Position numbers and translations under genes: made by a program. Positions 27,564 to 37,515 of a stretch of 64,000 nucleotides of DNA are shown piece after piece; the first letter of the stretch is position 1, and each line of letters begins with the position of its first letter. The stretch comes from Pantoea eucalypti. Lineage in GTDB: Bacteria; Pseudomonadota; Gammaproteobacteria; Enterobacterales; Enterobacteriaceae. Where the stretch lies: contig NZ_CP045720.1 of the NCBI RefSeq assembly GCF_009646115.1, positions 558,001 to 622,000 on the forward strand. Reading direction: 5' to 3'. Below the pieces are notes generated by a model. It did no database searches. It saw only the letters and a program-made list of their open reading frames with translations, and was not told where the DNA came from.

Positions 27564-28268
27564 ATGATAACGACACGCAGTGCGTCCGCATGTGGTCAGG
27601 CCGATTTCGGCTGGTTGCAGGGGCGTTACAGTTTCTCTTTTGGCCACTATTTTGATCCTAAACTGATGGGTTACGCATCGCTGCGTGTTCTGAACCAGGA
27701 AGTGCTGGCACCGGGTGCGGCTTTTCAGCCGCGTACCTATCCTCAGGTCGATGTGCTGAACATCGTGCTGCAGGGTGAAGCTGAATACCGCGACAGCGAA
27801 GGCAACACCATCAGCGTGCGGGAAGGAGAGGCGCTGCTGCTCTCTGCCCAGCAGGGGGTAAGTTACACCGAAATTAACCTGAGCAAAGATCGTCCACTGA
27901 CACGTATGCAGCTATGGCTGTCAGCCTGTCCTGAGCGCGAAAATCCGCGGATGCAAAAGATTGCCCTGACGGAAGGCCGGTTGTCTCAGCTGATCGCCTC
28001 GCCGGATGGGATAGATGACAGTCTGCAGTTGCGTCAGCAGGTGTGGATTCATCAGGTTGAGCTGGCGCCGGGCGAACAGCACTCGCTGCGGATACAGGGG
28101 CCACGCGCCTATCTGCAGTCAATTCATGGTTCGCTGGAGGCGATGTCCGGCACGGATCATCAGGAAAAGCTGGGCTGTGGCGATGGTGCGTTTTTGCAGG
28201 AAGAGAAGCTGTTGCAGCTGAAGGCGAAAACCGCGACCCGCGCGCTGGTCATCGATATTCCGGTCTGA
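27564..28268 (+). CDS. yhaK: Pirin-family bicupin YhaK
   Basis: 234 residues (E. coli 233), matching YhaK throughout (FGHYFDPKLMGYASLRVLNQ, FQPRTYPQVDVLN). Two cupin domains; the pirin metal-site histidines are largely altered, as in E. coli YhaK, which does not bind metal tightly and whose cysteines react with oxidants. Cys10 is conserved here. Probable cytosolic redox-linked protein of unknown activity. Divergent from yhaJ, which may regulate it; followed by a strong bidirectional terminator. Confidence 0.92.
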   Translation: MITTRSASACGQADFGWLQGRYSFSFGHYFDPKLMGYASLRVLNQEVLAPGAAFQPRTYPQVDVLNIVLQGEAEYRDSEGNTISVREGEALLLSAQQGVSYTEINLSKDRPLTRMQLWLSACPERENPRMQKIALTEGRLSQLIASPDGIDDSLQLRQQVWIHQVELAPGEQHSLRIQGPRAYLQSIHGSLEAMSGTDHQEKLGCGDGAFLQEEKLLQLKAKTATRALVIDIPV

Positions 28269-28280
28269 AAATCGGGCAAT

Positions 28281-28307
28281 AAAAAAGGCGGCCATAGCCG
28301 CCTTTTT
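28281..28307. terminator. Bidirectional terminator between yhaK and dolP
   Basis: AAAAAA-GGCGGC-cata-GCCGCC-TTTTT between convergent genes; works in both directions. Confidence 0.9.
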
Positions 28308-28320
28308 GCGTTTTAGCGTG

Positions 28321-28893
28321 TTACTTCAGCATGGTAAAGGCGGTGGTGACGTGTTTCACGCCACTGACGCGGCTGGCGACATCAGCCGCGGCCTGCGCTT
28401 CCTGTTGTGTCACCAGACCCAGCAGGAACACTTCGCCATTCTCCGTCGTCACCTTCACGTTGGAGGATTTCACCTGATCGCTGCCCAACAGCTGCGAGCG
28501 GATTTTGGTGGTAATCCAGGTGTCTGACGACGTGGTGCCCAGCGTCACTTTCTGGCCGATGCGGATCTCGTTATAGACCTCGGTTGCGCCATCAACGCCC
28601 ATGGTGATCTGTTTGGCACGATTGGCGATCTCCTGCGAAGGCGCCTGACCGGTCAGCAGCACTTTGCCCTGATAGGCGGTGGCGACAACGCGGGCATCGG
28701 TTTTAATCTGCTGATCTTTTGCCAGCGCGTTCGTGACGCGTAGCTCCAGCGTGCCGTCATCAACCTGTGTACCCACCGAGCGGGGATCCGTGGCCGTTTT
28801 GGTGGCAACAGCTGCGCCGCCAGCGACGACCGCCACGCAGCCCTGCAGTAGCATGGCGGTTAACAGAATAGCTATAGCATTCAATGCTTTCAT
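28321..28893 (-). CDS. dolP: DolP (YraP), outer-membrane lipoprotein with two BON domains
   Basis: 190 residues from ATG 28893, which has AGGAG 6 bases upstream; a further upstream in-frame ATG is rejected. Lipobox LLQGC makes Cys19 the lipidated residue, with residues not matching inner-membrane retention, so it goes to the outer membrane. Two BON domains follow (about 45-115 and 120-190). In E. coli DolP binds anionic phospholipids at the division site, supports outer-membrane integrity and is sigma-E controlled. Follows diaA on the same strand after 14 bases. Confidence 0.95.
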   Translation of the reverse strand: MKALNAIAILLTAMLLQGCVAVVAGGAAVATKTATDPRSVGTQVDDGTLELRVTNALAKDQQIKTDARVVATAYQGKVLLTGQAPSQEIANRAKQITMGVDGATEVYNEIRIGQKVTLGTTSSDTWITTKIRSQLLGSDQVKSSNVKVTTENGEVFLLGLVTQQEAQAAADVASRVSGVKHVTTAFTMLK

Positions 28894-28907
28894 TCGTGCT
28901 CCTTCAG

Positions 28908-29495
28908 TCATTCCTGATGGGGAAAGAGAGTGTTATCGATCAGATCGCATAAGCAATTCACGGTGAGCATATGCATCTCCTGAATACGGGCGCTGCGGTG
29001 CGACGGAATGCGGATTTCCACATCCTGCGGACCCAGCAGTCCGGCGAGCTCTCCGCCATCATACCCGGTAAGCGCAACGATAGTCATATCGCGTGTCACC
29101 GCTGCTTCTACGGCCTTAACGATGTCACGGGTGTTGCCACGGGTCGAGATGGCCAGTAACACATCACCTGCGTGTCCCAGCGCGCGTACCTGCTTGGCAT
29201 AGATCTCATCGTGCAGACGATCATTCCCAATCGCGGTCAGCATCACGTTGTCGGCACTTAACGCCAGCGCCGGTAAGCTGGGGCGTTCGGTCTCGAAACG
29301 ATTGATCATGCTGGCGGCGAAGTGCTGGGCATTGGCGGATGAGGCACCGTTGCCACAGCTCAGGATTTTATTGCCATTCAATAACGACTGCACCAGCGTC
29401 ATGGCCGCGCGGGAGATGGCATCGGGCAACGCCTCGGCTGCGGCAATCTGAGTCTGAATACTTTCGGTAAAACACGCTTTAATTCTTTCCTGCAC
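28908..29495 (-). CDS. diaA: DnaA initiator-associating protein DiaA
   Basis: 195 residues (E. coli 196), a single SIS sugar-isomerase-like domain with the [20 protein letters not shown] glycine-rich loop and [13 protein letters not shown]. DiaA tetramers bind several DnaA molecules and promote initiation at oriC. The start is GTG at 29495 (AGGTGGT upstream), confirmed by alignment of [16 protein letters not shown] with E. coli. Lies between yraN and dolP in the conserved lpoA-yraN-diaA-dolP order. Confidence 0.95.
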   Translation of the reverse strand: MQERIKACFTESIQTQIAAAEALPDAISRAAMTLVQSLLNGNKILSCGNGASSANAQHFAASMINRFETERPSLPALALSADNVMLTAIGNDRLHDEIYAKQVRALGHAGDVLLAISTRGNTRDIVKAVEAAVTRDMTIVALTGYDGGELAGLLGPQDVEIRIPSHRSARIQEMHMLTVNCLCDLIDNTLFPHQE

Positions 29496-29509
29496 ACGAC
29501 CACCTGGTT

Positions 29510-29905
29510 CTAAACGTCTGCATTAAAGGCATTCGGCAGCCACTCGAGCGCCGTGCCGGTAATGGCGATGATGTCGAAACGGCAATTCACTGTTTCAAAA
29601 CTGCCGCCGCGTTGCGCCAGCCAGAGAGCGGCAGCGCGCAGCAGCTTTTGTTGTTTATTCCGGGTTACGCTGGCGAGCGCGCCACCATAACGCGCATCGC
29701 GTCGGTAGCGGACTTCAACAAACACCCAACAGTGCCCGTCACGCATAATCAGGTCAAGTTCACCATTGCGAAAGTGAACATTACTGGCGACCCATATCAG
29801 GCCAGCCTGCTCCAGATAGCGCCGGGCATCTTCTTCATGTCCGGCGCCAATCTGACGGCGATTTAGTTGGCCGGTGCGATTTCGCCCCGGCGATACTGAT
29901 TCCAT
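29510..29905 (-). CDS. yraN: YraN, UPF0102 family endonuclease-fold protein
   Basis: 131 residues from ATG 29905. Restriction-endonuclease-like core with the E...GELDLIM...VFVEVRYR pattern (residues about 45-70), i.e. the D-ExK-type nuclease motif, although activity has not been shown for E. coli YraN. Its 5' end overlaps the 3' end of lpoA by 43 bases, so it is translated from the lpoA transcript. The longer start at 29929 is possible but lies deeper inside lpoA. Confidence 0.92.
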   Translation of the reverse strand: MESVSPGRNRTGQLNRRQIGAGHEEDARRYLEQAGLIWVASNVHFRNGELDLIMRDGHCWVFVEVRYRRDARYGGALASVTRNKQQKLLRAAALWLAQRGGSFETVNCRFDIIAITGTALEWLPNAFNADV

Positions 29906-31911
29906 GTCAACTTCCTGTTGATCACACAATCCGTGTCGGCGCTGAGCTTGCCGGTATTGCCATCCAGCGTGAAGCCAGGTGACTGGCGCATCTGGTTAAA
30001 GTGGTTCGCCAGCGTCCAGGCATCCATACCCATGGCATAGAGGCGCACCAGCGAGTAGTCATTATTGAATGACTTCGATGTCTGCTGCATCAGGCCAGGA
30101 TTGCTGCCGGAGAGCAGCGGAATATCGCTGAACTGCAGGCCATCCATTTCAAGCCGGAAGTCCGGGCCGGCACCAGCCTGCGCGCTGCGCGAACTGGCGT
30201 AGAGCGAGATGTTGCTGCGACTGCCGGTGCGCATGGTGATCATCGGTTTGATCAGCTGCAGTTCATCCTGGGTCGAGACGATGTAGACCGCATCGATGCC
30301 ACCGCCGCTGCTGGTGCTGACCACATCAGGCGTGCTCTGTTGCGGTGCCGGAATGGTCAGGCCCGCAATGGAAACGCCCTGCGGCTCAGCAGGTGCCGCA
30401 TTGACCGGCGTACCTGACAGGCTGATGCCCGCGCCGCTGTTAATGCCCTGTTTCAGCTCAGCGGTCGAGCCAAAGCGCTGCTGCATGACGGTGCTGCCAC
30501 CCAGCGTCTGCCACTCCTGTGCAAAAGCGTTTGTCACGCGATCGCCAAGGCCGCTGCGCGGAACCAGCAGCAGCGGCTGACGTTTGCCCTGGTCCCAGAT
30601 ATGGTGCGCGGCATCGCGTGCTTCGTCTTCAGGAGAAAGCGCAAAGTAGCAGATATTCGGATGGTTCTGGATCTTTTCCGGCTCGTTGAGCGCCAGCACG
30701 TTTAAGGGTGTCTGGCTGTTGGCGACCTTCTCAACGTTGCTCTTCAGCAGTGGGCCAACCACGATAGTGGCGCCATCCTGCTGTGCCTGCTGCATCACCT
30801 GCTCAATCGGCTGGCTGCTGGTGTCATAGACCTTGATCTGAGCGCTGCTGGCCGGTGCGGCGGCGGCAGGCTGAGATTGAGGCTGTGACTGTGACTGAGG
30901 CTGTTGCTGTGGTGTGGTGGTAGCAGACTGCTGCGGTGCGCTGATCGGATCGGCAGACGATCCCGCAGCGGCGGCAGGTTGCGCGCTGGCTGTTGCATCC
31001 GCAGCGGCGGGCTGGGCAGTTGCTGCCGCAGGCTGTGCGACCGGCGCGGATACGCCGTTCTTCGCGTCGTTAAAGCCTTTCTGGATGGCATTCGCGAACA
31101 CCTGTGCCTGGCCATTCAGCGGCAGCAGCAGCGCGATGATGCTGGTAGAGGCTTTGGTGTAGTTCTGCATCTGGCTCAGCTGCGTCGGTAACGTTTTGGC
31201 CGCCGGGTTCTGCGGATAGCGAGTCTGCCAGTCTTTGATGCCGGACTTCAGCATTTCTGCATCCTGGGCATTAGCACGCCAGACCGCGAGCAGATCCAGC
31301 CAGCCCTGCAGCACATTTTCGTCGGCATTGATCACCAGGTTGCTGGCTTCCTGTGGCGACATCTGCGTCAGGGTCTGCCAGGTAGCGTCAATATTGCTCT
31401 GATGATCGGCGTCTTTCAGCAGCGGTTCCTGAGCAATATAGTTGCGCAGCAGTGAGAGTGAAGGGCGGCCCTGCGCGCTGGCAATTTGCAGGCTGTAGTA
31501 ACGCGCCAGCTGATCCTGCGACAGTGCGCTGGTCTTTACCGCTGCTAACAGCGGTTCAGCGTCTTTGGATTTCTGCTGGGCAATCAACAACTGCGCTTTC
31601 AGCAGCAGAGATTCCTGTTGCTGCGTCTCAGAGAGCTGCTGCGGCAACTGACTCAGTTGCTGAGTGGCCTCGGGATACTTTCCTTCCTTCAACAGGGCGC
31701 GGATTGCGAGTAATTGCCAGTCGGTCTTGCTATCATCGCTGCTTTGCTGCGCTTGCTGCAGATAGTAAGCGGAGCTGGCGGTGGCTGGCCCCTGAATATT
31801 GACGGTTGAGGTTTGCGGCGCCTGACCGCTACATGCGGCTAAAATCAGCCCTGCAAGAATGACAGGCAGAAAGCGTCCTGCTTTATGACGAACGACTTTT
31901 GAAGGAAGCAT
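29863..31911 (-). CDS. lpoA: Penicillin-binding protein 1A activator LpoA
   Basis: 682 residues from ATG 31911. Lipobox LILAAC near residue 27 places it in the outer membrane. N-terminal TPR-like helical domain (about 35-250), a low-complexity Ala/Gln/Pro/Ser linker (about 300-365, with repeated QPAAA and QSQPQ units), then a periplasmic-binding-protein-like domain that touches PBP1A. LpoA reaches through the peptidoglycan to activate the PBP1A transpeptidase. The in-frame extension up to 32028 crosses the divergent rsmI start and lacks homology, so it is rejected. Divergent from rsmI. Confidence 0.95.
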   Translation of the reverse strand: MLPSKVVRHKAGRFLPVILAGLILAACSGQAPQTSTVNIQGPATASSAYYLQQAQQSSDDSKTDWQLLAIRALLKEGKYPEATQQLSQLPQQLSETQQQESLLLKAQLLIAQQKSKDAEPLLAAVKTSALSQDQLARYYSLQIASAQGRPSLSLLRNYIAQEPLLKDADHQSNIDATWQTLTQMSPQEASNLVINADENVLQGWLDLLAVWRANAQDAEMLKSGIKDWQTRYPQNPAAKTLPTQLSQMQNYTKASTSIIALLLPLNGQAQVFANAIQKGFNDAKNGVSAPVAQPAAATAQPAAADATASAQPAAAAGSSADPISAPQQSATTTPQQQPQSQSQPQSQPAAAAPASSAQIKVYDTSSQPIEQVMQQAQQDGATIVVGPLLKSNVEKVANSQTPLNVLALNEPEKIQNHPNICYFALSPEDEARDAAHHIWDQGKRQPLLLVPRSGLGDRVTNAFAQEWQTLGGSTVMQQRFGSTAELKQGINSGAGISLSGTPVNAAPAEPQGVSIAGLTIPAPQQSTPDVVSTSSGGGIDAVYIVSTQDELQLIKPMITMRTGSRSNISLYASSRSAQAGAGPDFRLEMDGLQFSDIPLLSGSNPGLMQQTSKSFNNDYSLVRLYAMGMDAWTLANHFNQMRQSPGFTLDGNTGKLSADTDCVINRKLTWNQYRRGEIAPAN

Positions 31912-31973
31912 ACTGTATCCAGTGATGTTTTTTTCAAGATGCTCAATATTAAATCGGCAATTCGGATGAAACA

Positions 31974-32840
31974 ATGAAACAACTCGATCGGGCAGAGATT
32001 TCTGCCAGCACGCTCTACATCGTTCCAACCCCGATTGGTAATTTGGGTGATATCACCCAGCGGGCGCTGACGGTGCTTTCGAGCGTCGATCTGGTCGCTG
32101 CGGAAGATACACGTCATACCGGGCTGTTGCTACAACATTTCGCCATCAATGCGCGACTCTTCTCACTTCATGACCACAACGAGCAGCATAAGGCTGAGCT
32201 GCTGCTGACGAAGCTGCAAGAGGGTCAAAGCATAGCCTTAGTTTCCGATGCTGGCACGCCGCTGATTAACGATCCGGGCTACCATCTGGTGCGCCGCTGC
32301 CGTGAAGCGGGCATTCGTGTAGTGCCGCTACCGGGCGCCTGTGCCGCCATTGCCGCATTGAGCGCCGCAGGACTGCCATCCGATCGTTTCTGTTACGAAG
32401 GGTTTCTGCCCGCAAAAACCAAAGGCCGTTGCGATACCCTGCGAGCACTGGTGCAGGAGCCACGCACGCTGATTTTCTATGAATCAACCCATCGTTTAAT
32501 CGACAGCCTGCAGGATATGGTGAGTGAGCTGGGGCCTGAGCGCTACGTTGTGCTGGCTCGTGAGCTGACCAAAACCTGGGAGTCGATTTATGGTGCGCCG
32601 GTCGGCGAGCTGCTGGCCTGGGTCAAAGAAGATGAAAATCGTCGCAAAGGCGAGATGGTGTTGATTGTTGAAGGGCACAAGGTTGACGATGACGATGCGT
32701 TACCGGCCGATGCGCTGCGTACGCTGGCGCTGTTGCAGAAAGAGCTGCCGTTGAAGCGCGCGGCTGCGCTGACCGCTGAGATCCACAGCGTAAAGAAGAA
32801 TGCCCTTTATAAGTATGCGCTGGAGCAGCAAGAGGCGTGA
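31974..32840 (+). CDS. rsmI: 16S rRNA 2'-O-ribose C1402 methyltransferase RsmI
   Basis: 288 residues, matching E. coli RsmI (tetrapyrrole-methylase fold; segments [45 protein letters not shown]). It uses S-adenosylmethionine to methylate C1402 in the ribosomal P site after RsmH has acted. Divergent from lpoA. The stop codon (32838-32840) overlaps the -35 box of the rnpB promoter, so the two genes are packed as tightly as possible. Confidence 0.96.
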   Translation: MKQLDRAEISASTLYIVPTPIGNLGDITQRALTVLSSVDLVAAEDTRHTGLLLQHFAINARLFSLHDHNEQHKAELLLTKLQEGQSIALVSDAGTPLINDPGYHLVRRCREAGIRVVPLPGACAAIAALSAAGLPSDRFCYEGFLPAKTKGRCDTLRALVQEPRTLIFYESTHRLIDSLQDMVSELGPERYVVLARELTKTWESIYGAPVGELLAWVKEDENRRKGEMVLIVEGHKVDDDDALPADALRTLALLQKELPLKRAAALTAEIHSVKKNALYKYALEQQEA

Positions 32841-32865
32841 CAAATGCCTTCGGATGTCCTATTAT
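32837..32865 (+). promoter_or_regulatory. Sigma-70 promoter of rnpB
   Basis: GTGACA (32837-32842), 17-base spacer, TATTAT (32860-32865), GC-rich discriminator CCCGCGCC, and transcription expected at G32874. The GC-rich discriminator is typical of growth-rate or stringently controlled stable RNA promoters. Confidence 0.8.
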
Positions 32866-32873
32866 CCCGCGCC

Positions 32874-33252
<379 letters not shown>

Positions 33253-33261
33253 TTTTACCAG

Positions 33262-33285
33262 AAACCCCGCTCCGGCGGGGTTTTT
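33262..33285 (+). terminator. rnpB terminator T1
   Basis: AAACCCCGC-tcc-GGCGGGGTTTTT-type intrinsic terminator, 10 bases past the mature rnpB end. Confidence 0.92.
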
Positions 33286-33382
33286 GCTTTTGCGGGCTAT
33301 GTGCAGGCAGCGATGAATGACTGTCCACGACGCTCTCTATGAAAAGAACGCGGCTTAACGGTCAGCGTCGACTTTTTACCAG

Positions 33383-33406
33383 AAACCCCGCTCCGGCGGG
33401 GTTTTT
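33383..33406 (+). terminator. rnpB repeat terminator T2
   Basis: Identical copy of T1 in the first downstream repeat unit. Confidence 0.88.
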
Positions 33407-33503
33407 GCTTTTGCGGGCTATGTGCAGGCAGCGATGAATGACTGTCCACGACGCTCTCTATGAAAAGAACGCGGCTTAACGGTCAGCGTCGACTTTTTAC
33501 CAG

Positions 33504-33527
33504 AAACCCCGCTCCGGCGGGGTTTTT
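33504..33527 (+). terminator. rnpB repeat terminator T3
   Basis: Identical copy of T1, 121 bases after T2. Confidence 0.88.
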
Positions 33528-33624
33528 GCTTTTGCGGGCTATGTGCAGGCAGCGATGAATGACTGTCCACGACGCTCTCTATGAAAAGAACGCGGCTTAA
33601 CGGTCAGCGTCGACGTTTTACCAG

Positions 33625-33648
33625 AAACCCCGCTCCGGCGGGGTTTTT
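33625..33648 (+). terminator. rnpB repeat terminator T4
   Basis: Identical copy of T1; the preceding base run reads GACGTTTTACC instead of GACTTTTTACC. Confidence 0.88.
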
Positions 33649-33745
33649 GCTTTTGCGGGCTATGTGCAGGCAGCGATGAATGACTGTCCACGACGCTCTC
33701 TATGAAAAGAACGCGGCTTAACGGTCAGCTTCGACTTTTTACCAG

Positions 33746-33769
33746 AAACCCCGCTCCGGCGGGGTTTTT
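33746..33769 (+). terminator. rnpB repeat terminator T5
   Basis: Identical copy of T1, 121 bases after T4. Confidence 0.88.
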
Positions 33770-33864
33770 GCTTTTGCGGGCTATGTGCAGGCAGCGATGA
33801 ATGACTGTCCACGACGCTCTCTATGAAAAGAACGTGGCTTACCGGTCAGCGTCGATTTTTTACC

Positions 33865-33890
33865 AAAAACCCCGCTTCGGCGGGGTTTTT
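33865..33890 (+). terminator. rnpB repeat terminator T6
   Basis: Variant with a CTTCGG tetraloop in place of CTCCGG and longer flanking A and T runs (AAAAACCCCG...CGGGGTTTTT), so it is symmetrical and may also serve convergent yqjG. Confidence 0.88.
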
Positions 33891-33916
33891 GCTTTGTGGC
33901 GCTATACGAATGCAGC

Positions 33917-34891
33917 TTAACCGCGGCCGTGCGGTTCATCCCAGTCAAACGCTGGCCCAAGCGAAATCACGCCGTTCGGGTTAATGGTCTTGTGACTGCA
34001 ATAGTAGTGGTGACGGATATGCGGCAGATTGACTGTCTCTGCAATGCCCGGCATCTGATAGATATCACGCAGGAAACCGCTCAGGTTTCTGTAATCACTG
34101 ATCCGGTGGCGATCGCACTTAAAGTGAGTCACATAGACGGGATCAAAGCGCACCAGCGTGGTCCACAAACGCAGATCCGCTTCGGTCAGCTGATCACCGG
34201 TAAGATAGCGATGCTGGCCCAGGAGCTGCTCCAGTCGCGACAGCGAATGGAACAGCGCAGTCACTGCCTCATCGTACGCGGACTGCGACGTCGCAAAACC
34301 CGATTTATACACGCCGTTATTAACCGTATCGTAGATCCAGCCATTCAGCTCATCAATCTTCTCGCGCAGCGCTACCGGATAGTAGTCACCGGCACGGGCA
34401 CCGACCGCATCAAACGCACTGTTGAACATGCGGATGATATCAGCCGATTCATTGCTGACGATGGTGTTCTGCTGCTTGTCCCATAATACCGGCACGGTTA
34501 CACGGCCACTGTACTGCGGGTCAGCATGCAAATAGAGCTGATAAAGGAACTCGTTCTGATAGAGCTTATCGCCCGTCGCATCCTGAAAGGTGTCATCGAA
34601 GGTCCAGCCGTTCTCCAGCATCAACGGATGCACCACGGAGACGTCGATCATGCTATCCAGACCCTTCAGCTGACGCATCAGTAGCGTACGGTGCGCCCAG
34701 GGGCAGGCCAGCGAGACATAAAGATGATAGCGATCGCGCTCAGCAGCAAATCCCGCTTTGCCCACCGGACCGGCGCTACCGTCCGCCGTGACCCAGTTGC
34801 GAAAAGCCGACTCTGAACGTTTGAAACGTCCGCCAGTGGATTTGGTGTCGTACCAGGTGTCATGCCAGACACCGTCAATTAACTGTCCCAT
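33917..34891 (-). CDS. yqjG: Glutathionyl-hydroquinone reductase YqjG
   Basis: 324 residues from ATG 34891 with GGAG 5 bases upstream (E. coli 328). Xi-class glutathione transferase: the catalytic Cys63 is in SLACPWAHR, followed by the thioredoxin-like N-domain (cis-Pro in VTVPVLW, Ser in SNESADIIR) and an all-helical C-domain. The enzyme reductively removes glutathione from glutathionyl-hydroquinones, protecting against quinones. Follows yqjF on the same strand; its end abuts the rnpB terminator array. Start at 34951 rejected on homology. Confidence 0.95.
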   Translation of the reverse strand: MGQLIDGVWHDTWYDTKSTGGRFKRSESAFRNWVTADGSAGPVGKAGFAAERDRYHLYVSLACPWAHRTLLMRQLKGLDSMIDVSVVHPLMLENGWTFDDTFQDATGDKLYQNEFLYQLYLHADPQYSGRVTVPVLWDKQQNTIVSNESADIIRMFNSAFDAVGARAGDYYPVALREKIDELNGWIYDTVNNGVYKSGFATSQSAYDEAVTALFHSLSRLEQLLGQHRYLTGDQLTEADLRLWTTLVRFDPVYVTHFKCDRHRISDYRNLSGFLRDIYQMPGIAETVNLPHIRHHYYCSHKTINPNGVISLGPAFDWDEPHGRG

Positions 34892-34967
34892 AGTGGCTCC
34901 AATGCAAACAGGGCGGGGTAATTTCCCCGCCCTGCTAAGTATATGTGGCATTACGCTTTATGTGAGA

Positions 34968-35381
34968 TTAGCGCGCAATCGTCTGTGGTTTTCTTTTGCT
35001 GATCAGGCGATCAATGCTGTATGCGCCTGGACCCACCAGACCTAACACCAGGAAACCACCCGCGATAGAGAGGTTTTTCATGAACATCAACTGATTCACA
35101 CCTTCGGCAAAGTTACTGTGAAACAGAAACGCGGTCAGGATGGTGAAGCCTGCAGTGAACAGGGCAGTGAAACGGGTCAGGAAACCAAACAGAATGGCCA
35201 GACCGCCGCCAAACTCCAGCAGAATAACCAGCGGCAGCATAAAGCCAGGGACGCCCATCGCTTCCATATATTGCTGAGTACCTGCATAACCGGTGATCTT
35301 GCCCCAGCCGGCCGTAATGAACAGGATTGGCATCAGGATGCGAGCCACTAATAAACCGACATCTTCGAATTTTTTCATCAT
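34968..35381 (-). CDS. yqjF: DoxX-family membrane protein YqjF
   Basis: 137 residues, four membrane helices (about 8-28, 48-70, 74-95, 103-122), DoxX family with the FITAGWGKITGYAGTQQYM and GFLTRFTALFTAGFTILTA segments (in part). Inner-membrane protein of unknown biochemistry; in E. coli transcription is induced by nitroaromatic breakdown products through YhaJ. It precedes yqjG by 77 bases and is probably cotranscribed. Its own upstream gap (35382-35580) separates it from yqjK. Confidence 0.93.
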   Translation of the reverse strand: MMKKFEDVGLLVARILMPILFITAGWGKITGYAGTQQYMEAMGVPGFMLPLVILLEFGGGLAILFGFLTRFTALFTAGFTILTAFLFHSNFAEGVNQLMFMKNLSIAGGFLVLGLVGPGAYSIDRLISKRKPQTIAR

Positions 35382-35544
35382 CTACTCCAGCGCTATCAGG
35401 AATGCAGGGCAAACTGCCCGCAGGGTTTATGCCCGCTGAAAGCACTACTGCGTTCATTGGGTTGATGGCTGGAGATGATAATCGCGGAGTGGAAAGGTTG
35501 TAAGCGAGATATACTGTCTGTGTTTTTCAGAAAATCTGATGAAG

Positions 35545-35570
35545 AAAAGCCGGCCTTTTCAGGACCGGCT
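35545..35570 (-). terminator. Terminator after yqjK
   Basis: On the minus strand AGCCGG-tcctgaaaagg-CCGGCT followed by TTTTC, 11 bases past the yqjK stop; ends the yqjC/D/E/K transcript. Confidence 0.65.
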
Positions 35571-35580
35571 ATTAACAAAA

Positions 35581-35865
35581 TTAACGCGGTGGCAGAGCCG
35601 ATTTAATCATGCGCCAGGTACTCCAGGCACCGAATCCCCGTTTGGCCCAGCGTAAGAGCTTACTGGGACTACGAATGGAGTAGACGGCCAGCGCGCTGCT
35701 GCCAATCGCCAGATAGCGACGTAAGCTGAGGAAAGTAAACCAGCCACGATCGTAATGGGCGGTCCCTTCCAGCCAGTCACGCCGCGCAGCGCTTAAATCC
35801 AGCCGCTGCTGCTGCACATGCTTAAGCAGTTCATGGATGCGTTCTTCACGCTCGCGGCGGCTCAT
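35581..35865 (-). CDS. yqjK: YqjK family protein
   Basis: 94 residues (E. coli about 99). Amphipathic charged N-terminal half (MSRREREERIHELLKHVQQQ) and one short hydrophobic segment around residue 50-60 (YLAIGSSALAVYSI), ending in a basic tail. Function unknown; belongs to the yqjD-E-K membrane-protein set expressed in stationary phase. Its ATG overlaps the yqjE stop. Confidence 0.88.
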   Translation of the reverse strand: MSRREREERIHELLKHVQQQRLDLSAARRDWLEGTAHYDRGWFTFLSLRRYLAIGSSALAVYSIRSPSKLLRWAKRGFGAWSTWRMIKSALPPR

Positions 35866-36260
35866 CAGCGTTGTTCCTCAAGCAAATTACGATCAGTTTC
35901 CAGCTCTTTACGCGTATGGCGTAACAGCGTTGACTGACGCGACTTGTGAAGTGTCCAGAGTCCCAGAATGACCGCCAGCAGGAACAGTGTGCCGGTTGTG
36001 ATGCCAATGGCCATCAGACGGTACTGTGCATCTACTGCCCAGATAATCAGAACCATCAGGCTCATCAGACCAAATGCAGTGAACAGCATTGTCAGGCCAA
36101 CCATCAACAGCAGCTGAATCAGGTTAGCTTTCTCATGCTCCAGTTCCACCACTGCCAGACGAACACGCGTCTCGACCATGCCAACCAGCGTGGTCACAAT
36201 ACGCTGGCCGATGTTAATGACCCCTTTAGCCGGGCCGTGGTTGTGCTGTGAGTCAGCCAT
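35865..36260 (-). CDS. yqjE: YqjE, phage-holin-superfamily inner-membrane protein
   Basis: 131 residues from ATG 36260 (MADSQHNHGPAKG), matching E. coli YqjE. Two hydrophobic helices (about 52-75 and 82-105) in a PF07332 holin-like domain. In E. coli YqjE, with YqjD, associates with ribosomes and is RpoS dependent. The start lies 3 bases after the yqjD stop, so translation is probably coupled; the upstream extension overlapping yqjD is rejected. Confidence 0.92.
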   Translation of the reverse strand: MADSQHNHGPAKGVINIGQRIVTTLVGMVETRVRLAVVELEHEKANLIQLLLMVGLTMLFTAFGLMSLMVLIIWAVDAQYRLMAIGITTGTLFLLAVILGLWTLHKSRQSTLLRHTRKELETDRNLLEEQR

Positions 36261-36262
36261 AG

Positions 36263-36568
36263 TTAACGACGCGAAATGAGCATGCCCAGTGCGACGCCAA
36301 TCGCTGCACCGATGCCCACACCATGCCATGGATTTTCACGCACATAGCCTTCAGCTCTCTGTGCCGCTTCACGCGTAGTCGCAGCAATGCGCTCGCTTGA
36401 TTCGCCCAGACGTTCACGTGAGCTGTCCAGCGCATCACGCGCTTTGCTGCGAAGTTTATCCAGCTCACCTTTGGATTTTTCAGTACTGCTGCTCAGTACT
36501 TCTTCCAGGGTATCGGCGAGGTTTTTCAGTTCAGCACGCAAATGTTCCGATGATGTGTCTTTAGACAT
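36263..36568 (-). CDS. yqjD: YqjD, tail-anchored ribosome-associated protein
   Basis: 101 residues (same as E. coli) from ATG 36568 with AGGAG 6 bases upstream. Coiled-coil DUF883 body (about residues 5-75) and a C-terminal membrane anchor (HGVGIGAAIGVALGMLISRR). In E. coli it tethers ribosomes to the inner membrane in stationary phase and slows growth when overproduced. First gene of yqjD-E-K. Confidence 0.94.
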   Translation of the reverse strand: MSKDTSSEHLRAELKNLADTLEEVLSSSTEKSKGELDKLRSKARDALDSSRERLGESSERIAATTREAAQRAEGYVRENPWHGVGIGAAIGVALGMLISRR

Positions 36569-36603
36569 AAAATACTCCTTTAACATCAGTTGGTTAATTC
36601 CAA

Positions 36604-36978
36604 TTAATAGGGCTCCGCCTGTAACTTTTTCAGTTCCCGGCGCGCTTCATCCAGTTTTTGTTGTCGCTTAGCAATCTTTTCCCTGTCATGGCCCTCTTCA
36701 CGCTCTTCCCTGAGTGCGTGCTCACGCTCTGCAACTTTCTGCTTTTGGGCGTTAATTCTTTCCAGATGGGCGGCTTCAAGCTTTTTATCGCTGCAATCTG
36801 CCCGGACTTCGGTCAGCGCGCGCTCCAGACCATTAACCCGGCGCTGGTTGTTATGCTTTTGCGCCATCCCAATTTCACGCTGAATATCCTGCTCTTTCTG
36901 CTCACACAGCGATTCTGCTGCCAGCAGCGAACCCGATAGCGAAAACAGAGCAATGCCCATCAATACTTGATATTTCAT
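36604..36978 (-). CDS. yqjC: YqjC, DUF1090 periplasmic protein
   Basis: 124 residues from ATG 36978 with AGGA immediately upstream. Signal peptide (MKYQVLMGIALFSLSGSLLA) cut before AESLCEQKE; the mature chain has two cysteines in the DUF1090 pattern (SLCEQKEQDIQ ... VRADCSD) and a long charged coiled coil. Function unknown; acid-stress linked in E. coli. A longer in-frame start at 37134 has no support. Confidence 0.93.
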   Translation of the reverse strand: MKYQVLMGIALFSLSGSLLAAESLCEQKEQDIQREIGMAQKHNNQRRVNGLERALTEVRADCSDKKLEAAHLERINAQKQKVAEREHALREEREEGHDREKIAKRQQKLDEARRELKKLQAEPY

Positions 36979-37115
36979 CGGTCCTGAACCTTCCATTGCG
37001 ACCTGACTCCTCATCACCTGCGCGATCTTGTGCCTGCGGGTGCTCAGAATCGACTCTCGCTTAAGCATAGACACCGATAGTAAAAAGTTCAAAGAAGACC
37101 GGGAGATAGAGCGGC

Positions 37116-37151
37116 TTTCAGACCGTCGCGGCATGCGGCAACGGTCTGAAA
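37116..37151. repeat. Inverted repeat between mzrA and yqjC
   Basis: TTTCAGACCGT (37116-37126) and ACGGTCTGAAA (37141-37151) form a perfect 11-base-pair stem around a GC-rich 14-base loop, 17 bases past the mzrA stop. There is no T run, so it may be an attenuator or mRNA stabiliser rather than a full terminator. Confidence 0.6.
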
Positions 37152-37167
37152 AAGAGGGAGAGGGGGA

Positions 37168-37515
37168 TTACGCCAGCGAAAGGTGCTGAGAGTGATCGTG
37201 CTGCGCCACAATAAAGCCTTGTGGCAACAGGCGGCGCAACACCTTCTGTGCTGCCAGACTCTGTTCTTCGCTGTCAAAATGAATGATCAGCGCATCACCC
37301 GCGGGCGTTATGCTTTTGATACGAATACCTTGTGCGCTTAATTGCTGATAGAGATAAAAACCATCTGGCAGCGTTGCACCTGCATGAGAAACCCGAATCT
37401 GCACCACTGTCTCGTGCTTCATCAAAGGTGGGATCGCACAGAGCGCGACCAGCGCAAACGCGCCAGCAATCAACCACGGTAACCACCGTTTAGGAATAGC
37501 CTGCAGCAGTTTCAT
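37168..37515 (-). CDS. mzrA: EnvZ/OmpR modulator MzrA
   Basis: 115 residues (E. coli 127). One N-terminal membrane helix (about 12-32, [19 protein letters not shown]) then a small periplasmic domain ([22 protein letters not shown] in part). In E. coli MzrA binds EnvZ and links the Cpx and EnvZ/OmpR envelope-stress pathways; the gene is cotranscribed with yqjA. Here its ATG overlaps the yqjA stop, consistent with the same operon. Confidence 0.92.
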   Translation of the reverse strand: MKLLQAIPKRWLPWLIAGAFALVALCAIPPLMKHETVVQIRVSHAGATLPDGFYLYQQLSAQGIRIKSITPAGDALIIHFDSEEQSLAAQKVLRRLLPQGFIVAQHDHSQHLSLA